A stretch of 64,000 nt of DNA from Paenibacillus sp. JZ16 (GTDB lineage: Bacteria > Bacillota > Bacilli > Paenibacillales > Paenibacillaceae), in the NCBI RefSeq assembly GCF_015326965.1, contig NZ_CP017659.1:2232001-2296000 (forward strand), given 5' to 3'. Below the pieces are notes generated by a model. That model did no database searches. It was not told the DNA's origin and saw nothing but the letters and a program-made list of their open reading frames with translations. The position numbers were made by a program, and so were the translations under genes. Below, piece by piece: positions 50,484 through 59,578 of the stretch. Position 1 is the stretch's first letter. Each line of letters starts with the position of its first letter.

Positions 50484-53400
50484 TGGCTGCATCGTGATGA
50501 ATCGTGCACCCGGTATGAGTTTCATGGTTTGCTCCGCTACATGCCGATGACACGTCATCATTACGACTTGCCGGTCCTGCGATAATTCCGAGAGCAGTTC
50601 GAGCGCATGTCCGAGCCGTTCGCCGTCAAAATTTACAAACAGATCATCAAGCAATAACGGCAACCCCGATGCATGCGGCATCGATTGGATCAAACCGAGC
50701 CGCATCGCCAGATATAACTGCTCCGCCGTACCACGGCTTAACCGGCTGCTCTCCACCAATTCACCAGTCGGGCGCTCTGCCAACAGGCTCTGATCTCCCA
50801 TCCGCATGACAATCCGGCTGTACATGCCGCCGGTCAGCATGGTGAAGTAGCGGGAAGCCAACTGCAGCACCTGCGGCTGTTTCTCTTCCTCGTACATGCG
50901 GCGCGTACGTTTGATAAATTCGGAAGCCATCGAACGTACCGCATATTGCGAGACTAATTCCCGCAGGGCGGTGCGCTGCTCCTCCAGCTGCTGCAGGGCG
51001 GAATCCTCGTTCCCCGCTGCTTCCAGCGACTCTCTCTCCTGAAGCAGCCGCCCCCGCCGTTCCTGGAGCTCGTCCCGCAGGTGGAGCGCAGCGGATACGG
51101 CTTCCTCCTTCTTCATGCATTGAGCATCAAGTTCCGAAGCATCCATCAGCTCCAGCAGCTGTTCAAGCTGCCGGCGGCCCCCTTCATCCCATCCGCTGAA
51201 CATGGTAATTTCGTGATGGCGGATCGTACGAACAAGCTCCTCACGACGCTTCGCAGCAGCTCCCATACGAAGAAAGGTTTCTTCGTCTGCCGATTGGGAT
51301 GATGCAATCAGAGCTGCTTTGCGCATCTGCAGCCCTTCCCGCTCCTCTGCAATCGCAATCCCCTCCTTGCGCAGCTCTTGAATACGCTCGGCAAGGACCT
51401 TCCTCTGTCTCGATTCCTCTTGATAGGACTTCCATCTGGAATAGACGTTACCGAGCTCGGCAACGGCTGGGATTCGGTTGCCGTTAACGTCACCTTGGGG
51501 ATCCGCCGCAAAGATCTCATGGCATTGGATGATATAATCCTCCGCCTCTTTTAACAGCACGTCCATTTTCAGTCCAAGCGATTTCTGCTGCCGGATCAGC
51601 TCCTGCCCCTGCTCCACTTTGACGAATACGTCCAGCATGACGTCAGGCGACAGGCTCTGCGGGAGTGATCGGGACATAAGCCAATCCTCCCACTGCCGCT
51701 CCAGCTCCAAATATCGCTTCTCTTCCTGATCAATAGCGCCCTGAACCGTTTGTAATTCAGCCGCTTGCAGCGCAGCTTTCTCCTCAGCCGCCGCACAATC
51801 GGACGTCAGTCGATCCAGCCGCTGCCGCCATGCTTGCCAGCCCTCCATCACGGATCGAAGCTCGCGCATTTGAGCCTCCACCATGATGGGGTCACGCGCC
51901 AAGGCAGCGTTTTTGTCCCTTCGTCTGCCCGGAATCGTGCTCGCAGCTGCCGCCGCATATGGGTCAGAGACGAGCCTTGAATAGAGATGATCTATATGTT
52001 CTGTTCCCTGCACGTCTTGAAGATGGGTCTCATTCGAAGCTGCACCATGAACCTCCCGACCTCGTTGACCACTCCAGAATACATAACCCATACCGAGCAG
52101 CATCACGATGCCTGAGACCACGGCAGCTTCCGTGGTTGACGTCCATAACAATACGACCACCAGCAGGAATGTCATAACAGCCATTCCCGCCAGCAGACCC
52201 GCGTGCATCCCAGGTAATCTGCCTCTACCCGATGGACGCGTGGAAGCAGGCTCAGGCTGAGTCCGGGTCAATCTCCGTTCACGCCAGCGCTCAATCTCCA
52301 GCTGCAGCTGATTCCACAGCACAGCGGTCTCCTGAGGCGCTGCCGACTTAATCATGGCAAATGCTTCTTGTCCCCGCTCCATCTCCTCGCGCAGCTGCCG
52401 CCTGGCTTCCCGCAGCGCCGATTCGGCTGCCGCCGCAGAACGCTGGGCCCCGCGCTGTTCAATGAACAGCGCCTCCATCCGGCGATCATACCCGGCAAAG
52501 GCCGCACTGATTCGCCGTACCTCCTCGCGCTCCGAAGCGGATAAAGACAGAGCCAGCAGCTCCTGCCGGGTCCATGCCGGGTCGATATCCCGAAGCAGCT
52601 GTTCCAGCCGGATCTCCTGAGATTTGTATTCGGTCGTAAGCTCGGCAAGCTCCCGGTTAGCGGCTTCGTGTAGGCTGCGTTTCGCCCAAAGCTCCTCAAT
52701 CTGTTCGCCATACTGTTCCATGAACGAATTCAGAGGGAGTGCTCTCAGCTTATCTTCCGCATCCTCGATCGCCCGCTCGGCGCGAATCGACTGGGTGTGG
52801 AGAAGGCGCTCTTCCTCCTGCATCTTTTCGTATCGGGGGAGTCCATCAGGAGGAAAGTTGTCACTGTCCATCAGATCCTTTAATTCCAAACTGGCCTCAC
52901 GCCATTCCAGCCAAGCCGGACGAATGTCCTGCGCTTTTCGAAGCAGCGACAGATCCTCGGCGTCCCTAATGCGATCCTGTTCCAAAAGATTCAACCGTTC
53001 CTGTATTTCCAGAATGGATGTAACGGTCTCGTTATAGCGGGAAACGTACGTCTTGCTCTCCGAAACCCGGGTTCTTAAATGCTCGATGGCTTGGAGCAGC
53101 TTGGCGGTATGCTGAACCTTTCCGCGCGGCTTATACAGCTTGTCCATCTCCTGGGATAACTTGCGCTCGGCTTCCAGTATATTGGCCCCGCCGCCGATTC
53201 CGGCATGGAACAAGTAACCGCTCATCTCGGCAGATTGCAAACTGCGGATTTCCTGAAGCTCGCTTAACGAGATGGCAAACAGCTGACGAAACATATCCTT
53301 GGACACACCGCCCAAAGCATATTGCTCCAGTTCTTGTTGTCCAAGCTCAATGACAATTCCATTATCCGCTTGTTTATGAATATGTACGCGCTCGCCTCTG

Positions 53401-53693
53401 CCGGTGGCTGGATTTCCTTCTCTGGACCGGTTGTAGCGCCGAACCACCCAAGGCACTCCCTCCTTATCCAGAAACCGCAGCTCGCCGCCGTGAATGCCTT
53501 CCTCCGAAGGCTCGCCGCGTTCTGCAGGCGAGCCCTTGCCAGGGAATCCGTACAGCATGGCTCGGATAAAATACAGGACGCTGCTCTTTCCCGCTTCATT
53601 CGGCCCATACAGCACGGTCACAGGCGCATCTATCTCAAGACTCTTGTCCCGAACAGCTCCAAAGCCTTGAATGTTCATCCGCTCTAGTCTCAT
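50481..53693 (-). CDS. SbcC/YhaN-like AAA ATPase
   Basis: ATG 53693 overlaps the stop of the nuclease gene by 4 bp (ATGA), so the two are translationally coupled. The 1070-residue product has Walker A in VTVLYGPNEAGKSSVLYFIR, long coiled coils (about 200-480 and 640-930), and Walker B in LPLLLDDLFVNFDGERLGHA. A central hydrophobic hairpin (LLAGMAVMTFLLVVVLLW, VSGIVMLLGMGYVFW) is the mark of YhaN, which is membrane-linked, rather than of true SbcC. With YhaO it probably forms an Rad50/Mre11-like DNA end-processing complex. Confidence 0.88.
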   Translation of the reverse strand: MRLERMNIQGFGAVRDKSLEIDAPVTVLYGPNEAGKSSVLYFIRAMLYGFPGKGSPAERGEPSEEGIHGGELRFLDKEGVPWVVRRYNRSREGNPATGRGERVHIHKQADNGIVIELGQQELEQYALGGVSKDMFRQLFAISLSELQEIRSLQSAEMSGYLFHAGIGGGANILEAERKLSQEMDKLYKPRGKVQHTAKLLQAIEHLRTRVSESKTYVSRYNETVTSILEIQERLNLLEQDRIRDAEDLSLLRKAQDIRPAWLEWREASLELKDLMDSDNFPPDGLPRYEKMQEEERLLHTQSIRAERAIEDAEDKLRALPLNSFMEQYGEQIEELWAKRSLHEAANRELAELTTEYKSQEIRLEQLLRDIDPAWTRQELLALSLSASEREEVRRISAAFAGYDRRMEALFIEQRGAQRSAAAAESALREARRQLREEMERGQEAFAMIKSAAPQETAVLWNQLQLEIERWRERRLTRTQPEPASTRPSGRGRLPGMHAGLLAGMAVMTFLLVVVLLWTSTTEAAVVSGIVMLLGMGYVFWSGQRGREVHGAASNETHLQDVQGTEHIDHLYSRLVSDPYAAAAASTIPGRRRDKNAALARDPIMVEAQMRELRSVMEGWQAWRQRLDRLTSDCAAAEEKAALQAAELQTVQGAIDQEEKRYLELERQWEDWLMSRSLPQSLSPDVMLDVFVKVEQGQELIRQQKSLGLKMDVLLKEAEDYIIQCHEIFAADPQGDVNGNRIPAVAELGNVYSRWKSYQEESRQRKVLAERIQELRKEGIAIAEEREGLQMRKAALIASSQSADEETFLRMGAAAKRREELVRTIRHHEITMFSGWDEGGRRQLEQLLELMDASELDAQCMKKEEAVSAALHLRDELQERRGRLLQERESLEAAGNEDSALQQLEEQRTALRELVSQYAVRSMASEFIKRTRRMYEEEKQPQVLQLASRYFTMLTGGMYSRIVMRMGDQSLLAERPTGELVESSRLSRGTAEQLYLAMRLGLIQSMPHASGLPLLLDDLFVNFDGERLGHALELLSELSQDRQVVMMTCHRHVAEQTMKLIPGARFITMQP

Positions 53694-54997
53694 GTTCCGA
53701 CACCTTCCCCTTGCGAACGTTCGCGCAGCAATAACCCTAAGGTCAGTTCCTCCGCTCTGCGAACCCATTCCAGCAGTTCTTCCGGACTGATCTCGTCCAG
53801 CAAGGAGCGGATTTCCGCATGCTCAAGCAGAGGCTCCAAGCTTTTGGCAACAGCCCCGCCAGGATCTTGAAGCCGTTCCTGTTCCCCTCGAACAAGACGA
53901 AGCAAGTCCCCTGCAAAGCTGTCTTCCGCAAGCAGCCTCTGCCTATCGATCGCATCTCCGGAATGAAGCGAGAAGCTCTCGATCCAGACGCATCCCCGAT
54001 AGCCGCATGTCTGTCCCTTCGCGGCCTCTCGTCTCCGCAGATCGGTCAGCAGCTCATCGAGCACATATCCGCCTTCAAGCTGACGATGAACCGGCCCCCG
54101 TCCCGTAATCCGAACGCGGATCATGCTCAGCCCATCCGCGTTCTCTCTGCTTATTTCGGTGAGAATGGATTCCAGTGAGCGTCTCCATTCATCGACGTCC
54201 TGACAAGAATCCAGAGGTGCTTCAACGATGTGCCAGCGCATGGAATCGAGCTCATGGAAGCTCAGCTTCGTGTTGGAGCTCTCATCCACATCGACGATAT
54301 AACATCCCTTGGGTCCCGTCTCCCGGACATGACGTCCCTGAATATTGCCCGGATACACAATATAAGGGGATTCCTGCAAGGTTCGACGGGAGTGAATATG
54401 CCCGAGCGCCCAGTAATGAAATCCGGACTGGATTAAATCCCTTTTCGTACAGGGTGCATAGGTTTCGTGTTGGGGATCCCCATCCACGTTTGCGTGCAGA
54501 AGTCCGATATGGTATAGCCTGGATGACGGAGCAGGATAAGTTATTGCAATATTATCGGTTACCTTCGAGGTCGGATACGACATGCCGGTAATGACCGCCA
54601 CTTCTTGATGATCCGAGCGGCGAACGGCCGTTACGCTTGCAGGCTCCGCCCCAAACACATGGACATGGGGAGGCAGCGCCATGCTAAGCTTGGTGCTGTC
54701 GAGCGGATCATGATTGCCATGGATGACATATACCGCAATCCCTTCCATTCCCAGACGGTTAAGGGAATCCAGAAAGCGAAGCTGCGCGCGCAGCGAAATG
54801 TTGGAGCTATCGTATATATCTCCGCTGATGACAATAAAATCAACCTGCTGGTCGATGGCCAGCTGAACGAGCCGTTCCAGCGCACGGAAGGTCGATTCCT
54901 GAACGTACGACCGCAGAGTGTCATCGAGTCCGCTTATCCCGATAAACGGACTGTCCAGATGTAAATCCGCAGCATGCATAAATCGAAAAGAAGCCAT
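53690..54997 (-). CDS. YhaO-like DNA repair exonuclease (metallophosphoesterase)
   Basis: The product is 435 residues. Phosphoesterase motifs are in order: FMHAADLHLDSPF (DxH), FIVISGDIYDSSN (GDxxD), VYVIHGNHDPLDS (GNHD), and YWALGHIHSRRTL (GHxH). These bind two Mn2+ for DNA hydrolysis, as in Mre11/SbcD. The C-terminal 200 residues are the cap/ATPase-binding part. It is the first gene of the coupled yhaO-yhaN pair. Confidence 0.9.
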   Translation of the reverse strand: MASFRFMHAADLHLDSPFIGISGLDDTLRSYVQESTFRALERLVQLAIDQQVDFIVISGDIYDSSNISLRAQLRFLDSLNRLGMEGIAVYVIHGNHDPLDSTKLSMALPPHVHVFGAEPASVTAVRRSDHQEVAVITGMSYPTSKVTDNIAITYPAPSSRLYHIGLLHANVDGDPQHETYAPCTKRDLIQSGFHYWALGHIHSRRTLQESPYIVYPGNIQGRHVRETGPKGCYIVDVDESSNTKLSFHELDSMRWHIVEAPLDSCQDVDEWRRSLESILTEISRENADGLSMIRVRITGRGPVHRQLEGGYVLDELLTDLRRREAAKGQTCGYRGCVWIESFSLHSGDAIDRQRLLAEDSFAGDLLRLVRGEQERLQDPGGAVAKSLEPLLEHAEIRSLLDEISPEELLEWVRRAEELTLGLLLRERSQGEGVGT

Positions 54998-55006
54998 AAC
55001 CGATCC

Positions 55007-56143
55007 CTAACTCTCTATCTTAGGTTGAAATTTCAAATACATTTTTTTCAGTTCATTCACGGATCGGGACAAGGAATATTGATTCTTCGCCTTATCCGAA
55101 GCGGTCCGGGCAAGCTCGTATCGATAGAGCGGATCACTGATAACCTTCTCGAGCGCAACGCTGAGTGCTATCGGATCCTCCGGCGGTACAAGCAAGCCGT
55201 TTACTCCATCCTCGATCTGCTCCGCGATGCCGCCGACGTTGGTGCCTACCAGCGCAAGACTGCTAAGCGCCGCTTCCGCGAACACGGAGCCGAATGCCTC
55301 CGCTCTCGAGGGCAGGACAAAGATATCAAAGAACGGCATGAACTCCTCGGGATGCAGCGTATATCCGTAAAAAATCGTCTCCTGGTAGATGCCGAGTGTT
55401 TTGGCCATCTCCTCGAGCTCCTGACGGGAAGGGCCGTCGCCGATAATGTGAAGGACGTAATCATATCCTTTGCGTTTCAGTTCCGCGCAGGCTTGGAGCA
55501 GAATGTCCAATCCTTTTGCAGGGACCAGACGGCATACCGTAATCAACTGCGGCACTGCATTTTCATGAGGCACCGGCTTAAATCTTTTATCGTCGAATCC
55601 GTTATGGATAACCCCGATCGATTCGGGTTCATTCACGTACGGAGCCATGTAAGCCTTGAAGGAGTTCGACACCGTCAACAGACGGTCGCTGATATATTCA
55701 AGCTCCTTATATAAAGAGACCAGGAATCTGTGCTCCAGCCCACCTTCTTTGATTCTTCCGTTGAGGATGAGCTCACGCTCGTAACTGGAATGCACGGTTT
55801 GGATGAGCGGAACCTCTGGGAATGCCGCTTTCATCGACATGCCTGCAATCGGATGATGGCTATGGATAAGATCATAAGGCTTTTGAAGACGCAGACGTGT
55901 CCACCACAGGTAATCCCGGTAGGTTTGAAGGTATTTGGCCACTACGGCACTCCCTTCAAACTCTTTCCAATCAAAAGTGTGGAATATCGGATCCTCCTGG
56001 CCTTTGTTGCGGATCCGCTTGGGCAGCCAGAACATCTCCATCTCCCAACGGGATGAATGAAAACGCTCCTGCAAATAAGGAATCATGGACGAGACGCCGC
56101 CTGGCTGTTCAGGAGGGAAGAATAATGCTTGAAGAAGTTTCAT
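55007..56143 (-). CDS. Glycosyltransferase family 4
   Basis: ATG 56143 follows aaaggggg. The 378-residue product starts MKLLQALFFPPEQPGGVSSM, with GGVSSM as the acceptor-side loop. The donor-side motifs are LITVCRLVPAKGLDILLQAC, HIIGDGPSRQELEEMAKTLG and PSRAEAFGSVFAEAALSSLA with the EX7E pair. It transfers a sugar from a nucleotide donor to a lipid or polymer; acceptor and sugar cannot be read. No other capsule or teichoic gene is adjacent. It is divergent from the GGDEF gene. Confidence 0.9.
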   Translation of the reverse strand: MKLLQALFFPPEQPGGVSSMIPYLQERFHSSRWEMEMFWLPKRIRNKGQEDPIFHTFDWKEFEGSAVVAKYLQTYRDYLWWTRLRLQKPYDLIHSHHPIAGMSMKAAFPEVPLIQTVHSSYERELILNGRIKEGGLEHRFLVSLYKELEYISDRLLTVSNSFKAYMAPYVNEPESIGVIHNGFDDKRFKPVPHENAVPQLITVCRLVPAKGLDILLQACAELKRKGYDYVLHIIGDGPSRQELEEMAKTLGIYQETIFYGYTLHPEEFMPFFDIFVLPSRAEAFGSVFAEAALSSLALVGTNVGGIAEQIEDGVNGLLVPPEDPIALSVALEKVISDPLYRYELARTASDKAKNQYSLSRSVNELKKMYLKFQPKIES

Positions 56144-56252
56144 GGGGATCCCCCTTTCTCTAAATCTCTTTTCAGATTCTTTTTCGATATGATATATTAG
56201 AACATATGTTTCATGCAACGAAAAACCTATCCCTACTCAGGAGTGAATCGAT

Positions 56253-57416
56253 TTGTCCTATGAATTGAGCTACTGGTCCACTTCTCCTCTACCCACCATA
56301 TTTGCTGTGTGCGGAGCCTATATCGCGCTCATGATGCTGATCATGTGTCTCTTTATGTACAGCAAACAACGCAAGAATGCTTACATATATATGGCGGCAG
56401 CCTTCTTCTTCATTATGACATACGAGAGTTTGAACATCCATTCGGCTTGGACGGGAAAATCTGTTTTTCCACCGGAATCGGACATCCTCCGTTTCATTCA
56501 GCTTTTTTCGTTTGTCCTGCTGAACGTCTCGGTTGTCATGCTGTACCGTAAGATCAAAACCATGCATTATTGGCTTCCCTTGTTGTCAGCCGCACTGCTT
56601 ATGCTTCCGCTCATTCTTCCCTCATTTCTTCCTTACACCCTGGACCCGATATGGCAAAGCATATATTTTGATGGTTTTCAGCTCGCTGCGCTCTACCTGG
56701 CTTATACCCAAGTCACTCCGCGGATCGGACAACCGATCAAATATGCGATTGGACTTGCCGTCTACGCCATCTCGGCAGTTCTGCAATCCATCCATACCTA
56801 TTCCGGCGGCCTGTCGCCTGCGTTTCAGGGACTCGCTCTCGCTCTGCCGGTGCTCTTCTACAGCATCGTGTTCTTCATCCTGTTCAGACGCATTGTGGAG
56901 CTGATGCAGTCCATCTACCGGTCTGCCATTACGGACGGATTAACAGGACTCTACAACCGCAGGCATTTTATGAAGTATCTGGACCATTACGCCTCGCAGG
57001 AATTGAAAATATCCGCTATCTTCTGCGACATCGACAATTTCAAGAAGCTGAATGATACCCAAGGCCATGCCCGAGCCGATGAAGTGCTGAAGCAGGTCGC
57101 GGCCATTATGGAGGAAGAGCTTGACGGTATCGGGATTACCGGCCGGTATGGCGGCGAAGAATTGGTGGCCCTGGTGGTTGACCGCAAAGTCAAGCCCGCA
57201 CAGGTCGCCGAGAGCATCCGGGCCAGAGTGGCAAGCGAGAGCATCGTCACGATCAGTATCGGCTACAGCGTACTGCGCAAAGGCGTTCGCGGCGATGAAC
57301 TCATGAAACAGGCCGACAAAGCGATGTATCATTCCAAAACGACCGGCAAAAACAAGGTATCCGATTACCGGTCCTTAACAACCTCATCAACCGAACCAAC
57401 GGAATCCGCCGGATAA
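56253..57416 (+). CDS. Membrane diguanylate cyclase (GGDEF)
   Basis: TTG 56253 follows aggag by about 9 nt. The 387-residue product has seven hydrophobic segments (about 15-210), then a GGDEF domain from about residue 225: TDGLTGLYNRRHFMKYLDHY, FCDIDNFKKLNDTQGHARAD and the active loop RYGGEELVALV (GGEEL, catalytically competent). It makes cyclic di-GMP from GTP in response to a membrane signal. An I-site RxxD is not seen immediately before the loop. Confidence 0.92.
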   Translation: MSYELSYWSTSPLPTIFAVCGAYIALMMLIMCLFMYSKQRKNAYIYMAAAFFFIMTYESLNIHSAWTGKSVFPPESDILRFIQLFSFVLLNVSVVMLYRKIKTMHYWLPLLSAALLMLPLILPSFLPYTLDPIWQSIYFDGFQLAALYLAYTQVTPRIGQPIKYAIGLAVYAISAVLQSIHTYSGGLSPAFQGLALALPVLFYSIVFFILFRRIVELMQSIYRSAITDGLTGLYNRRHFMKYLDHYASQELKISAIFCDIDNFKKLNDTQGHARADEVLKQVAAIMEEELDGIGITGRYGGEELVALVVDRKVKPAQVAESIRARVASESIVTISIGYSVLRKGVRGDELMKQADKAMYHSKTTGKNKVSDYRSLTTSSTEPTESAG

Positions 57417-57427
57417 CTCTGGCGCAG

Positions 57428-57462
57428 GCTGCCCACGATATAAAGTGGGCGGTCTTTTTTTT
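57428..57462 (+). terminator. Terminator of the GGDEF gene
   Basis: gcccac/gtgggc (57431-57436, 57445-57450) with an 8-nt loop, followed by a T8 run. Confidence 0.9.
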
Positions 57463-57609
57463 GCTTGACATTTCTTTACTACGCCTGCGGCATCATGATA
57501 AACTAATGACCGATTCCTTTAAAGCCAGAGAAGAATGACGCTGAACCAGTATTCTCTTGCCTTTACACTGCAGCATGTACCTTATTCTAAAGAAGGAGCA
57601 ATCTAACGA

Positions 57610-58998
57610 ATGCGAAAGGAACTATTGCCTGTTGGCTTTGTTGCCAGCATGAATGATATTCTCGGGGATGCCTCGTGCGATTTTTGGGACAGCTACGATT
57701 TGCCCCGCACACACGGGCTGCGCCTTAACCGACTGAAAGCGGTTCATGCCGCAGACAGCGTAAGAAACCTCATCCGGCAATTCGAGCTGACGCCCGTGCC
57801 CTGGTGTGATACCGGATACTATTATGATGAAAGCCTGCGTCCAGGCAAACACCCCTATCATGCCGCTGGACTATATTATATTCAGGAGCCCTCGGCAATG
57901 TCCGCAGTCGAGCTGTTGAATCCTCAGCCCGGAGAGACCATCCTGGATCTTGCGGCAGCTCCCGGCGGCAAGACAAGCCATATTGCCTCCAAGATGATGG
58001 GCCTAGGACTGCTTGTCTCCAATGAGATCCATCCCGAACGGGCACGGATTCTGGCCGAGAACGTGGAACGTATGGGAATAACGAATACCGTCGTTACGAG
58101 TGCGGCACCGGATCAGCTATCCCGCCGTTTCGTTGCCTGCTTTGACCGGATCATGCTTGATGCGCCATGCTCCGGTGAAGGCATGTTTCGAAAGGATGCC
58201 GCAGCGATTGAAGAATGGTCTCCTGAACATGTGGATCTGTGCGTTGCCCGGCAGTGGGACATTGTTCAGGAGGCGTACCGGATGCTCAAACCGGGAGGAA
58301 CCTTGGCTTACTCCACCTGTACGTTCAACACGGCTGAGAACGAAGAGATGATTGAGCGCATTCTTTCGCAGTATCCCGATATGGAGCTGCGTGAAATGAA
58401 GCGCTTGTGGCCGCACTTGGAACGGGGTGAGGGGCATTTTGTTGCCATCTTGGTCAAATCGGCGGCTGCCGAAGTTTTAAATGAAGACCTCGCATACTCT
58501 GCGGTCAGCAGCAAATCCCCGGCCAAATCAAACCGGGGCGGCAAACAAGGACCTGCGCTCTCGGCCCTGGCCGACTTTCATGACTGGGCGAAGCAGGAAC
58601 TACCCGGCTTTGAGCTTGACTGCGGCACTCCGATATTATTCGGTGAGGAACTGTACTGGCTTCCGGTCAGCGAGAGCTTGGCATGGAATGACAAGCAGCT
58701 GAAAGGCTTGAAGATGCCGCGGGCAGGTCTGCATCTGGCTCATCTGAAGAAGAATCGAATCGAACCGGCCCATGCGCTTGCCATGTCCTTGCATCCTGGC
58801 CAAGCTGCCCGCAGCTGGGATCTGCCTTCAGATTCAGCCGAGACGGCTGCTTATTTGCGGGGAGAGGTGCTCTCCATTCCTTCCGAACACCGGGGCTGGA
58901 CGTTGGTAACCACGGATGGATTACCTCTGGGGTGGGGCAAGGCCAGCGGCGGACAGCTCAAGAATCATCTGCCCAAAGGCCTGCGTAATCCCAAGTAA
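57610..58998 (+). CDS. RsmF-like rRNA (cytosine-C5) methyltransferase
   Basis: The product is 462 residues, RBS aaggag. It shows the RsmB/NOP-family core: SAM-binding ILDLAAAPGGKTSHIASKMM, MLDAPCSGEGMFRKDAAAIE (motif IV Cys) and AYSTCTFNTAENEEMIERIL (motif VI Cys, the nucleophile). The C-terminal part (about 300-462), including LPLGWGKASGGQLKNHLPKG, is the RsmF/YebU PUA-like extension. The enzyme methylates a cytosine of 16S rRNA using S-adenosylmethionine. It is monocistronic, with a strong terminator after. Confidence 0.92.
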   Translation: MRKELLPVGFVASMNDILGDASCDFWDSYDLPRTHGLRLNRLKAVHAADSVRNLIRQFELTPVPWCDTGYYYDESLRPGKHPYHAAGLYYIQEPSAMSAVELLNPQPGETILDLAAAPGGKTSHIASKMMGLGLLVSNEIHPERARILAENVERMGITNTVVTSAAPDQLSRRFVACFDRIMLDAPCSGEGMFRKDAAAIEEWSPEHVDLCVARQWDIVQEAYRMLKPGGTLAYSTCTFNTAENEEMIERILSQYPDMELREMKRLWPHLERGEGHFVAILVKSAAAEVLNEDLAYSAVSSKSPAKSNRGGKQGPALSALADFHDWAKQELPGFELDCGTPILFGEELYWLPVSESLAWNDKQLKGLKMPRAGLHLAHLKKNRIEPAHALAMSLHPGQAARSWDLPSDSAETAAYLRGEVLSIPSEHRGWTLVTTDGLPLGWGKASGGQLKNHLPKGLRNPK

Positions 58999-59081
58999 CG
59001 CTTCTATTCGCAGTTCTATAATGAATGATAAAGCCGATCCGAGCCGAATACTGTATAACATACGTTCAAACGCGTCATTAA

Positions 59082-59122
59082 AAGGGGCGTCTCTCTGGAT
59101 TACAAACAGAGAGACGCCCCTT
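59082..59122. terminator. Bidirectional terminator between rsmF-like gene and the siderophore cluster
   Basis: aaggggcgtctctct (59082-59096) and agagagacgcccctt (59108-59122) form a perfect 15-bp stem, followed by tactttat on the plus strand and tttaatgac on the minus strand. Confidence 0.93.
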
Positions 59123-59198
59123 ACTTTATCCACCTAATCAAAACCGGATGCTTCTTTCCTCATCTTAGGCTGCATCCTTATCTTTAAAACGGCGGCAG

Positions 59199-59354
59199 TT
59201 ACTTCCTATAGTTCCGAAGCGCAGGGGGCACTCCAAGTTCGAGGCTGATCGTCTGAAGCGCAACATTCAGCAGGGTGGCGTCCATAGCGACAACAAACAT
59301 CGCTGCCACATACACGATGCACAATACCTTGTGCGGGTTCAGCCAGGTGCTCAT
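59199..59354 (-). pseudogene. Truncated N-terminus of a DHA2-family MFS exporter
   Basis: ATG 59352-59354 overlaps the mbtH stop by 4 bp (ATGA). The 51-codon frame encodes VLCIVYVAAMFVVAMDATLL then NVALQTISLELGVPPA, the first helix and loop of EmrB/QacA-type transporters, and then breaks to LRNYRK and a stop. The normal protein is about 450-500 residues; nothing downstream resembles the rest and a terminator follows at once. The break near 59216 looks like a deletion junction. In the B. cereus group an EmrB/QacA-type MFS gene follows mbtH in the bacillibactin cluster. Confidence 0.75.
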
Positions 59355-59578
59355 GATCTATGCTCTGCTGACGGCCCGGTGTTGGCATACAGGCTTCGCG
59401 GCCGCAGATCAACCCAGTTCTCGTTGATAAAGGCTGTGCATTCCTCCCGCGTGCTAAGTCCAAAAGCCTCTGTCCAGCCGTTCGGAACAGCAGCGAAACC
59501 CGGCCAGAGCGAATATTGCCCTTCATGGTTTACCAGCACAAGAAACTTGCCGTCGACTTGCTCAAAAGGATTGGTCAT
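59351..59578 (-). CDS. MbtH-like protein
   Basis: The product is 75 residues. The family pattern is clear: [40 protein letters not shown] and [11 protein letters not shown], with the three conserved tryptophans. MbtH proteins bind the adenylation domains of partner NRPSs and activate or stabilise them. The start overlaps the NRPS stop by 17 bp and has RBS gaggagg. Its position after a DhbF-like synthetase matches ybdZ/mbtH of bacillibactin clusters. Confidence 0.96.
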   Translation of the reverse strand: MTNPFEQVDGKFLVLVNHEGQYSLWPGFAAVPNGWTEAFGLSTREECTAFINENWVDLRPRSLYANTGPSAEHRS

